From assembly GCA_026415275.1 (NCBI GenBank), contig JAOAHK010000147.1:1-6646 (forward strand): a stretch of DNA of 6,646 bases, read 5' to 3'. A program made the translations under genes and the position numbers. Source of the DNA: Anaerolineales bacterium. Lineage in GTDB: Bacteria > Chloroflexota > Anaerolineae > Anaerolineales > UBA4823. Of this stretch, positions 1 to 6,646 are shown piece by piece; positions within the stretch are counted from its first letter, which is position 1; every line of letters starts with the position of its first letter. The notes under the pieces are model-generated. The model did no database searches and was not told where the DNA came from. It saw only the letters and a program-made list of their open reading frames with translations.

Positions 1-51
1 GCTATGTTCCTTACCCACTCTATCCATTCATCTTTTGATTAGGGAAGTGTG

Positions 52-2466
52 CTACGTCTTATCCACGGGCGGAGCAGCATCGCCGTAATCCAGCACCTCA
101 CGCGTCCCCGTGCCCGGCATTGGCGGACCAACAATTCCCTTTTCTTCCATTGTTTCGATCAACCGCGCCGCACGGGTATACCCGATGCGCAAGCGGCGCT
201 GAAGCATGGAAATCGATGCTCGTCCCTGTCGCCGAGCAATGTCCACCGCTTCATTGAACAATGGGTCCTGACTTTCCTCGCTCATCAGGTCTTCCCACAA
301 GGGAATTTGTTTCAGGGGAACACCACTGGGAAGGCTTGTTGGAACTTCACTGCTTACCATCCCGCCGCTGGGTCTGTTCTGCGCCTGCCAGAACTCAACC
401 AAGCGCTGAATTTCTCCATCCGAGACAAATGCCCCTTGCAGACGAATTGGCGCTGCGGCATCCGGGGCTTGAAAAAGCATATCTCCACGCCCGAGCAAGC
501 GTTCTGCGCCGGGTTGATCGAGGATCACGCGGCTGTCTACCCCCGATGCCACGGCAAAGGCAATGCGCGCCGGGAAATTCGCCTTAATCAAGCCGGTGAC
601 CACATCCACCGAGGGGCGCTGGGTAGCGATCACTAAGTGAATTCCCGTCGCCCGCGCCAGTTGTGCCAAGCGCGTAAGTGAGCGCTCAGTCTCTTCGGGA
701 GCCAGCATCATTAAGTCGGCTAATTCGTCGATGATCACCACCAAATACGGCAAAATGTTTTCCCCTCTTTGGGTCGCTTTTGCGTTGTACTCGGTAATGT
801 TGCGGCAACCAGCATTAGCTAATTTCTGATATCGCCCCTCCATTTCACGCGTCACCCACTGCAAAACCCCGGTTACCCGCTCCAGTTCGACCACAACTGG
901 TGTCATCAGATGCGGTATACCATTGTAGCTGGAAAGCTCCACCCGCTTGGGGTCCACCATAATCAAGCGTAATTGACTCGGCGTGTTATGCAACAACAGG
1001 CAAGTAATCAGCGCGTTTACACAAACCGACTTCCCCGAACCGGTTGTGCCAGCGATGAGGAGATGAGGCATGGCAGCCAAATCGATTGCCACCGCCCGCC
1101 CGCTGACATCCTGACCCAACCCAAACCGCAACGGAGAACGCAAGCGTTGAAAGGCTTCACTTTCGATCACATCTCGTAAATGAACTAATGCCGGTTGGTC
1201 GTTGGGTACTTCGATGCCGACATAGCCTTTACCCGGCACGGGAGCTTGAATGCGTACGCTGCGGGCAGAGAGCGCCAGAGCTAAATCATCCGCTAGGGCA
1301 GCGATCTTCCCAACCCGCACGCGCATTCTTCCACTGCGGGTTTCAATGAAATCCGGCTCAACCCCGAATTGGGTAATGACCGGACCGCGGTTGATCTCGA
1401 CGATGTGCGCTGGTGCACCAAAGGAATCGAGTGTTTCTTCAATCACCCTTGCACGGTGTTGTTCGATCTCATCCGAGTTCTGGACCACCAGACCCGTCTC
1501 TAAAATTTCTTGCACGCTGGGCAGTTGCCAGTTGACCGAGCTTCTCTCGCCGCTAACCATGACCGGGGCTGTTGCCTTAGGGCTACTTTGACCTTCGCCT
1601 TGAGCGGATGGCGCGGGACGCAACGCGGGAGATGCAGGTGATAGCGAGGGTACAGAAGTCGGGCTTCCATATGGTAACTGTGGCTCACCATTCCTTAGAC
1701 GTGCCTGCCGCTCATCCCACCAATCCAACAGGAGAGTCCAGAGATGCGCCAAGCTCGCTAATACTTGCGCCAAGCGAATATCGAAAGCGAGAATCAGGGC
1801 AATCAGGGTCCAGGCAAACAAGGCGATGGTTGCTCCAATGAAACCTAAACCATTTTCAAGCAGAAGAAAGAACCAAGCACCTAAACGCCCTCCGCCCAAA
1901 TCAGTTGCAGTTGCCAATTGTGTCTCATCTACCAAAAAAAGCAATCCAAACCAATGAAACAAGGTCAAAAGGTTGAAATAGAGCAGTAGAACGCCAACCG
2001 CTCGTTCAACGGTCGGAGTAGGAACGCGCTCAAAGCGGCGTAAGATAAGCCATAGTCCCAAAGCAATAAGGAATAGCGGCAAGATCACCGCTCCCCATCC
2101 AAAGGCAGCAAAAAAAGCCTCGACCAACACATTCGTCAACCACCCTTGCGAGACCGAAACCATGCTCAGCAAGGATAAGGCGCCTACAGCAAGGAAGACC
2201 ACGCCCAACAAATCCAATTTTTGATCAAGCGAGAGCCCTTGTTTCGGAGTGATACCTTTCGAACTCGCAGGTGAGGTTTTTCGGCTGGTTTTTGGAGATG
2301 AAGAGTGTGTAAAATAACGTTGGATCACACTTCTGATCCAAGCCAAACGCAGGGAAGATGCCTTCGATGAACTTCTCTGGGCGGATTTCGCAACCCCCTT
2401 GGCAGGCTTTAGGGGTAATTTAGCCGAAGCACCTCGACTTTGTGGATGAGATGATTTCTTTGCCAT
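52..2466 (-). CDS. ftsK: FtsK/SpoIIIE family DNA translocase
   Basis: Membrane-anchored, ATP-driven double-stranded DNA pump that clears and orders chromosome DNA at the division septum. The 804 residues show the full family architecture. A basic Ser/Lys/Arg-rich cytoplasmic tail (about 1-80) is followed by four predicted membrane segments (about 85-106, 117-142, 155-178, 197-230) and a short Pro/Ser-rich linker (about 255-310). The motor follows, with Walker A GTTGSGKS at 473-480 (Lys479), Walker B VVIIDE at 576-581, and the conserved IATQRPSVDVVTG stretch at 613-625. A C-terminal winged-helix gamma domain (about 733-795) contains RIGYTRAARLIE, the part that reads orienting sequences on DNA in studied homologues. 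The linker is short, so the protein resembles SpoIIIE more than the long-linker E. coli FtsK. The ATG is preceded by a -10 box 30 bases away but no clear Shine-Dalgarno. The gene ends in TAG and is intact. The family assignment is very secure; whether it acts in division or another segregation role is inferred. Confidence 0.97.
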   Translation of the reverse strand: MAKKSSHPQSRGASAKLPLKPAKGVAKSAQRSSSKASSLRLAWIRSVIQRYFTHSSSPKTSRKTSPASSKGITPKQGLSLDQKLDLLGVVFLAVGALSLLSMVSVSQGWLTNVLVEAFFAAFGWGAVILPLFLIALGLWLILRRFERVPTPTVERAVGVLLLYFNLLTLFHWFGLLFLVDETQLATATDLGGGRLGAWFFLLLENGLGFIGATIALFAWTLIALILAFDIRLAQVLASLAHLWTLLLDWWDERQARLRNGEPQLPYGSPTSVPSLSPASPALRPAPSAQGEGQSSPKATAPVMVSGERSSVNWQLPSVQEILETGLVVQNSDEIEQHRARVIEETLDSFGAPAHIVEINRGPVITQFGVEPDFIETRSGRMRVRVGKIAALADDLALALSARSVRIQAPVPGKGYVGIEVPNDQPALVHLRDVIESEAFQRLRSPLRFGLGQDVSGRAVAIDLAAMPHLLIAGTTGSGKSVCVNALITCLLLHNTPSQLRLIMVDPKRVELSSYNGIPHLMTPVVVELERVTGVLQWVTREMEGRYQKLANAGCRNITEYNAKATQRGENILPYLVVIIDELADLMMLAPEETERSLTRLAQLARATGIHLVIATQRPSVDVVTGLIKANFPARIAFAVASGVDSRVILDQPGAERLLGRGDMLFQAPDAAAPIRLQGAFVSDGEIQRLVEFWQAQNRPSGGMVSSEVPTSLPSGVPLKQIPLWEDLMSEESQDPLFNEAVDIARRQGRASISMLQRRLRIGYTRAARLIETMEEKGIVGPPMPGTGTREVLDYGDAAPPVDKT

Positions 2467-2495
2467 ATAACTATATTATCGTAAAACGCAATTTC

Positions 2496-2523
2496 ATTAT
2501 AGCGTATTTCTACACCAAGGAAA
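2496..2523 (-). promoter_or_regulatory. Putative ftsK promoter
   Basis: On the minus strand a perfect TATAAT (2496-2501) lies 29 bases upstream of the ftsK ATG. The best -35 candidate is TTTCCT (2518-2523) at 16-base spacing, which matches the consensus poorly. Transcription would begin near 2489, giving a leader of only about 20 bases with no recognisable Shine-Dalgarno. The -10 box is seen directly; its use as a promoter is inferred. Confidence 0.5.
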
Positions 2524-2582
2524 CCAGACCAAATAGTCATTTCACTCCTAGTAGCTATGACCCTAACATCACGATCCAGTAA

Positions 2583-2785
2583 GGTATGGCAGGTAATGAT
2601 ACGCAGTTTGTATCGGGTGGAGATACCATTGATTGGACAGCCCAATGCAGGCGGAACGGAAACGATAACCAGACAATCTTTGTGGGGACAGGTAACGATC
2701 GCATTGATCAACTCACCGGGGATGGAGATGAAACCTTAATCTATTCGGTGGTGACGGCACTCCGATGTATAGTAAGTGTGGATAG
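2583..2785 (+). pseudogene. Decayed RTX-like (Gly/Asp repeat) gene remnant
   Basis: The plus strand reads AGNDTQFVSGGDTI, then GNGNDNQTIFVGTGNDRI, then TGDGDETL in one frame (from 2586). It then reads LFGGDGTPMY in a second frame (from 2741), which suggests a frameshift near 2735-2747. GGxGND-type nonapeptides are the signature of calcium-binding RTX (haemolysin-type) repeats found in secreted proteins. The first frame has a stop (TAA, 2580-2582) immediately upstream, there is no Shine-Dalgarno, and the second frame stops at TAG 2783-2785. No secretion signal or enzymatic domain remains. The motifs are seen directly; that they come from a once larger secreted or surface protein is inferred. 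The stretch is short and degenerate, so chance resemblance cannot be excluded. A short functional protein is much less likely. Confidence 0.4.
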
Positions 2786-2850
2786 TGCGAGCTGCTGATT
2801 TACCCTTGGCGCTCGCCTTTTCCGTTATGAGGTTGAGTGCAGAGGATTGT

Positions 2851-2898
2851 CCTGCTCTGGTAGGGTTGAGCGGTTCATTGACCTTATCGAAGGGCAGG
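2851..2898. repeat. Imperfect inverted repeat, possible dispersed palindromic element
   Basis: An outer stem pairs CCTGCTCT (2851-2858) with AGGGCAGG (2891-2898), eight pairs including one G-U. An inner stem pairs GGTTGA (2864-2869) with TTGACC (2878-2883), including two G-U pairs. Read on the minus strand, the right part (GCCCTTCGATAAGGTCA) resembles the CCTTCGACAAGCTCA-type intergenic repeats scattered through many bacterial genomes. That resemblance is from memory and has not been tested against this genome. It has no U-run, so it is unlikely to be an intrinsic terminator. Confidence 0.35.
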
Positions 2899-3023
2899 AG
2901 CAACCTCCTTCCTCCCATTTTCAGGGAAAGGGGGCTAAATTTTGATACTTTTCAATACGTTCTCACACTCAGCTCTCACCCAATGTCCCTCTCTGCTTTG
3001 AGCGCAACCTAGGAGAGGTCTGG

Positions 3024-3093
3024 GGTAATGACTGCTCCTCTTGTCCCGCAGACGAAGAGCTAGGGTTGAGGACTACGGCGGGCGAACATTACC
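3024..3093. repeat. Nested inverted repeats upstream of the regulator promoter
   Basis: A perfect seven-base inverted repeat, GGTAATG (3024-3030) and CATTACC (3087-3093), encloses a compact hairpin. In the hairpin, CTCTTGTC (3038-3045) pairs with GACgAAGAG (3051-3059) around the loop CCGCA with one bulged G. The structure ends 33 bases before the -35 box of the BTAD regulator gene. It could be a binding site, a small structured RNA or a relic of a mobile repeat; nothing in the sequence decides between these. Confidence 0.35.
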
Positions 3094-3126
3094 ATCTGTC
3101 AAATCTGAAGATGAGCGATCTTTATC

Positions 3127-3156
3127 TTGACAATTAGGGCTTTTTATCTCTATAAT
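3127..3156 (+). promoter_or_regulatory. Sigma-70 type promoter of the BTAD regulator gene
   Basis: TTGACA (3127-3132) and TATAAT (3151-3156) both match the housekeeping consensus perfectly, with an 18-base spacer. Transcription would start near 3163. It points toward the regulator gene, and no other gene lies between, so it is assigned to that gene by inference. The perfect hexamers predict fairly strong basal transcription. Confidence 0.75.
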
Positions 3157-3162
3157 AAAACT

Positions 3163-3363
3163 AGCCTTAACATTGGTGAACCTAAAGTTCCTTTCCGCAA
3201 CCATTCCCCTGTCTAAACACTAGCGGATGGGTTATCAATTTTGATCGCTTCTATTTGCTTCGCCAAAGTGGGCTTTCCATCTCTTCTTCTCCGTTGAAGA
3301 AATTCAAAGTAGAGATCGAACGCCACACCTTGGGTAAGAACGTTGTCATTGTGAGGACTCGGA
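3163..3363 (+). other. Long 5' leader of the regulator transcript
   Basis: The predicted transcript has about 200 bases before the start codon. The clearest structure is TTCTTC (3284-3289) paired with GAAGAA (3296-3301) around a six-base loop, extended by ATCTC (3279-3283) with GAGAT (3312-3316) across a bulge. No known riboswitch class is recognised. A TTG-initiated frame at 3255-3446 overlaps the regulator start but has no domain or ribosome site and is not called as a gene. Confidence 0.4.
3353..3357 (+). promoter_or_regulatory. Ribosome binding site that fixes the regulator start
   Basis: GAGGA sits six bases before the ATG at 3364. The same frame has a TGA at 3352-3354, so 3364 is the earliest possible start after the stop. 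The winged-helix domain begins within about ten residues of it, which supports this choice. Confidence 0.75.
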
Positions 3364-6300
3364 ATGGAAAATCGCCTCGAAGCTCAACTCTTGGGCACCT
3401 TTCGTTTGATGTTGAACGGAGAAGAAGTCAAAGCGCTGCAATCTGAACGGCTTATCCTTCTAATGACGCGCATGTTGCTCAGTGAAGGCCTTCCCATTCG
3501 ACGCAGCCAACTCGCTCAGGCCTTCTGGCCGGGGACTAGCGAAGAGCAAGCCCGCACGAATTTACGAAAGCTGTTACATCTGCTGCGCAAGGCTTTTCCG
3601 CCGCTCGAGGAGTTCTTCGAACTCGATCAGCAAACCATTCGGCTAAAAAAGGGCGTTCATGTCCGCTCGGACGTGGGAGAATTTCGCGCTGTTCTTCAGT
3701 GCATCTCGCCTTCGCTTTCGGAAAATGAAATCATCACCGAATTGCAGAAGGCAGTGCATCTTTATCACGGCGAATTCCTGCCAGGCTTCTATGATGAGTG
3801 GGTTCTAGCTCTTCGTGAAGAACTCCAGCAGTTCTATCTTGCGGCGGTGAAAAAACTCAGCGATTCCTACGAGGAAAAAGCGGATTATGAAACTGCCATT
3901 GAACATGTCCAACGGTTGTTGCGTCACAATCCGCTGGATGAAGCGCTCTATCAACGGTTGATCCATCTGCATCTCTTGAAAGAAGACCGCAGCAGGGCAT
4001 TGAGCGCTTATCATGAATGCGCCTCGATCCTGAAACGCGAGCTGGGCATCGAACCGACGGCAGAGACGCAAGCGCTGTATAGCCGAATCCTGAAGTTCAC
4101 CGAACGGAAAGCAGAAGCAGCGCTTTCCCCTCAAGTGAAACGCGTCGGTCGACGTAAGGAATGGCAGGAACTGAAAAACGCCTGGTTTTCAGCTCTCAGA
4201 GGCAAGTCTTGTTTTCTCCTTTTGAAAGGGGAATCGGGCACTGGGACCACATTTCTAGCTCAAGACTTTGCCACCTGGGTTGAACGCCAAGGGTTTTCGG
4301 TTGCTGTGGGGCGCTGCTATGCCGCCGAAGGGGAGTTAGCCTATGGGGCTGTGGCCCAATGGTTGCGTTCTTTTCCAGAAATCCCTTTGCCCGATCTGTG
4401 GAGAATTGAGGTCAGCCGCCTGCGGCCTGAGCTCCTGAGAGAACATTCTCCTCCTCCGCCGCCGCTTACCGAGGTTTGGCAACAGCACCGCTTCCACGAA
4501 GGGATTGCTCAAGCCTTCTTGAGTTTTCAGCCTTTGCTCTTGGTTTGTGATGATATTCACTGGGCGGATCGAAAGACCATAGAATGGCTGCGCTTCTTCT
4601 TCCGTTTCCAATCTGCCATGCGCACGCTCGTTTTAGCCACAGCGCGTCAAGGAAATTTGGAATCTTCCTCTCCTTTAGGGGACTTGCTTCAAGCTCTGCG
4701 CTCTTCTGACAATCTTATCGAAATCCCTCTCCAGCGTTTCGGAGTGTCGGAAACTCGACAATTGGCAGAACAGATCGCCCAAACCCCGCTGAGTGAGTCT
4801 GCTGTTCAACACCTCTACGAACAATCGGAAGGTCTACCACTCTTTATCGTAGAACTTGCTCAAGCAGATTCAAGTTTTGAGTCGCCTACCGATCACCCTG
4901 TTCCCCAAAGAATTCAAAACGCGCTTCATGAGCGATTCGAGTCGCTCTCTCCTCAGGGGAAACAGATTACCCAAATTGCCGCAGTCATCGGATGCGATTT
5001 CTCGATTGAGCTCCTATCCAAATGCAGCGACTTATCAGAAAATGAAATGCTGCTTGCTATCGATGAACTGTGGCAGCGGCACATTTTCCGCCAAGTTGAT
5101 CAAGGCACCTATGACTTCACTCATGCCCAACTGCGTCAGTTTATTTACACTCAACTCCCCCCCCACCGCAGGCAAACCTTCCATCGTCGTGTTGCCGCTG
5201 CCCTAGAAGAGCTTAACCCTGCCGACAGTTTGGGAATTGCGCTTCACCTTGAAAAAGGGGGATGTCCCGACCGAGCCGCGCAAGCATTTTTTGCTGCAGC
5301 ACAGAGAGAAAATGCCCAAGCAGCATACTCCAGTGCGCTGTATGGCTTTCAACAGGCCTTACGCCTTTCTTCGGAGGCGGCGGTCGAGCGAAAAGTGGAA
5401 ATTCTGATCGCCATTGCCCGGCTCAGTGACATCCTCGGCGAACCAAACGAAGCTGAAGCCGCAATACAACAAGCCTTGCAGTTGACAGCCGCAATCGACA
5501 ATGCGGTGCTGCGCGTCAAGGCGCTAGCCGCTGCGGCGAACCTCGCCATGCAACAAGGCAATCTTGCTGATGGGCGCTTGTGGTTCGAGATGGCGATTAA
5601 GATCGCCCAACTTCTTTCCGATCAAACCCACTTTGTGCAGTTGCTGATCCAATTGGGGGACTTAGAATATTACGCCGGTGACGGTAATGAGGCAAGGCGT
5701 CGTTACCAAGAAGGACTGGAGGCCGCCCAGCGACACAACTTCTATGGTTTGGCTGCCGAAGCTGCGATGGGCATGGGGTTTGTCCTGCCCGCCGTGGGCG
5801 GCTCGTTTGCCCTTGCCCAGCAATACATGGAGGAATCGGCAAGGCTCTATCGCATGATGGGAGATCGGCTCGGAGAAGCGCGCGCACTGACCAATTTAGC
5901 TTCCCTTCTACAGACTGCGGGGAAATCGGAGCAAGCCATCCAGGTCGGTGAGGAGGCGTTTCATAAAAATCAGACCTTGCGCTATCGGCGCGGCGCAGCA
6001 ACCGCTCGCTCTTCGCAGGCGATGGCAGCTTTTGATCTTGGCGATTTTGCCCAGGCAAGGGCAAATTTAGAAGAGGTGCGCCGGGAATTTCGCGCCATCG
6101 GGATAGAAGATGGCTATGGCTTGCATAGCGGCAACTTGGGTTTGGTCGCCATAGCAGAAGGGAACTTAGATGAGGCGGAAGCATTATTCAGGGAGGCTTT
6201 GGCTATAGCCGAAGAGCACGGAACAGCGATTTTCGCCGCCATGCATCATCAAGACTTGGCCAGTTTGTATGTACTGAAGGGATGCTGGGCAGAGGCAAAA

Positions 6301-6646
6301 CCCCATTTAGAGGCTGCCTTGGCGATCAATCAAGAGAATGGGGATCAGTTGGGCATTTTGTACGATCAAACGCTTCTCGGCCGAGTGGCATGGGAAGCAG
6401 GGGCATCCGAAACAGCTTTCCACCTTGCAGATGAAGTGATGCAAGCCTTTCGCCAAGGGTGCCCCAGCGAAGGAGGAACGCTGCGCTGGTTGTGGCAACT
6501 GCGCGGTTTACTGCAGGCTCTAGATCGCACTGATCAGGTTGAGGAAGTAGATCGAAAAGGACGGGAGCTTTATCAGGCTACGCTGCAGAACATCCAAAGC
6601 CCAGCCTACCGACAGAGCTTCCTTCGGGGCTTCCCCCATTATCAAG
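3364..6646 (+). CDS. BTAD-type transcriptional regulator with AAA ATPase and TPR repeats (3' end cut by window)
   Basis: Probable signal-responsive transcription regulator of the SARP/BTAD–STAND type; its signal and targets are unknown. The frame stays open for 1094 codons to the window edge. In order it has an OmpR-like winged helix (about 7-97), a bacterial transcriptional activation domain of helical repeats (about 103-243) ending in the typical ELGIEPTAETQALY stretch, and an AAA/STAND ATPase (about 255-500). Then come an FTHAQLRQFIY...RRQTFHRR segment (585-609) and a long TPR array (about 620-1080) with units such as GNLDEAEALFREAL near 933-946. Walker B (LLLVCDDIHWAD, 391-402) is intact. 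Walker A reads GESGTGTT (289-296), with Thr295 where lysine is expected, so ATP binding may be altered or lost. A five-proline run follows near residue 363. The last residues (FLRGFPHYQ) resemble the usual end of such proteins, so few residues are probably missing. The C8 run at 5157-5164 does not break the frame. Confidence 0.9.
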   Translation, partial: MENRLEAQLLGTFRLMLNGEEVKALQSERLILLMTRMLLSEGLPIRRSQLAQAFWPGTSEEQARTNLRKLLHLLRKAFPPLEEFFELDQQTIRLKKGVHVRSDVGEFRAVLQCISPSLSENEIITELQKAVHLYHGEFLPGFYDEWVLALREELQQFYLAAVKKLSDSYEEKADYETAIEHVQRLLRHNPLDEALYQRLIHLHLLKEDRSRALSAYHECASILKRELGIEPTAETQALYSRILKFTERKAEAALSPQVKRVGRRKEWQELKNAWFSALRGKSCFLLLKGESGTGTTFLAQDFATWVERQGFSVAVGRCYAAEGELAYGAVAQWLRSFPEIPLPDLWRIEVSRLRPELLREHSPPPPPLTEVWQQHRFHEGIAQAFLSFQPLLLVCDDIHWADRKTIEWLRFFFRFQSAMRTLVLATARQGNLESSSPLGDLLQALRSSDNLIEIPLQRFGVSETRQLAEQIAQTPLSESAVQHLYEQSEGLPLFIVELAQADSSFESPTDHPVPQRIQNALHERFESLSPQGKQITQIAAVIGCDFSIELLSKCSDLSENEMLLAIDELWQRHIFRQVDQGTYDFTHAQLRQFIYTQLPPHRRQTFHRRVAAALEELNPADSLGIALHLEKGGCPDRAAQAFFAAAQRENAQAAYSSALYGFQQALRLSSEAAVERKVEILIAIARLSDILGEPNEAEAAIQQALQLTAAIDNAVLRVKALAAAANLAMQQGNLADGRLWFEMAIKIAQLLSDQTHFVQLLIQLGDLEYYAGDGNEARRRYQEGLEAAQRHNFYGLAAEAAMGMGFVLPAVGGSFALAQQYMEESARLYRMMGDRLGEARALTNLASLLQTAGKSEQAIQVGEEAFHKNQTLRYRRGAATARSSQAMAAFDLGDFAQARANLEEVRREFRAIGIEDGYGLHSGNLGLVAIAEGNLDEAEALFREALAIAEEHGTAIFAAMHHQDLASLYVLKGCWAEAKPHLEAALAINQENGDQLGILYDQTLLGRVAWEAGASETAFHLADEVMQAFRQGCPSEGGTLRWLWQLRGLLQALDRTDQVEEVDRKGRELYQATLQNIQSPAYRQSFLRGFPHYQ

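Larger units (their letters stand above)
2786..3126. other. Gene-free intergenic stretch
   Basis: No convincing coding sequence was found on either strand. Short open frames here (for example 2776-3012 plus, 2736-2918 minus) have no ribosome site and no recognisable domain. The stretch holds two inverted-repeat structures, listed separately, and the ten-mer TAGGGTTGAG twice, at 2861-2870 and 3061-3070. No uridine-tailed terminator hairpin was seen. Confidence 0.6.

Noticed and set aside
166..201. Thr764 in the FtsK gamma motif RIGYTRAAR, where some homologues have Asn
   Set aside because: This position varies within the FtsK/SpoIIIE family, so the change alone is not notable.
49..636. Long plus-strand open frame opposite the 3' part of ftsK (195 codons)
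   Set aside because: It lies wholly antisense to a well-supported FtsK motor domain and its translation shows no recognisable domain or ribosome site; it is a shadow of the real gene.
2409..2711. Minus-strand 100-codon frame overlapping the ftsK start
   Set aside because: It overlaps the ftsK N-terminus in another frame, has no domain, and runs antisense to the RTX-like remnant.
3227..3244. Five-codon ATG frame (MGYQF) in the regulator leader as a possible leader peptide
   Set aside because: There is no convincing ribosome site before it and such short frames are expected by chance.
5157..5164. Run of eight C as a possible frameshift in the regulator gene
   Set aside because: The same frame carries family-typical sequence on both sides (FTHAQLRQFIY before, RRQTFHRR after), so the frame is continuous.
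5597..6184. 195-codon minus-strand open frame opposite the TPR region
   Set aside because: The plus strand encodes clear TPR units throughout; the antisense translation is rich in Pro, Arg and Ser with no family resemblance.

Overview
The window looks like a piece of a bacterial chromosome, most likely Chloroflexota and possibly class Anaerolineae. This rests on the combination of an FtsK/SpoIIIE translocase with a very long BTAD–ATPase–TPR regulator, a protein type especially numerous in that group, and on moderate GC content. It is an inference from gene type; no marker RNA is present to settle it.

Layout: positions 52-2466 (minus strand) hold a complete, intact FtsK-type DNA translocase of 804 residues. 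Positions 2467-3363 are an unusually long gap of about 900 bases between two divergent genes. Its left part has a -10 box for ftsK and a decayed coding remnant with Gly/Asp-rich calcium-binding (RTX-like) repeats in two reading frames. Its middle part has two structured inverted-repeat elements and no gene. Its right part has a textbook sigma-70 promoter (TTGACA, 18 bases, TATAAT) followed by a leader of about 200 bases. Positions 3364-6646 (plus strand) hold one continuous open frame of at least 1094 codons that runs off the window. It encodes a SARP/BTAD-type winged-helix regulator fused to a STAND-like AAA ATPase and a long TPR array, and it probably lacks only a short C-terminal end.

The two genes are divergent, have separate promoters and show no functional link: FtsK acts in chromosome segregation at division, while the regulator is expected to sense an unknown signal. 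The most notable single observation is that the regulator's P-loop reads GESGTGTT, with threonine in place of the near-invariant lysine, while its Walker B motif is intact. No CRISPR array, tRNA, rRNA, insertion sequence or clearly new multi-gene system is visible.
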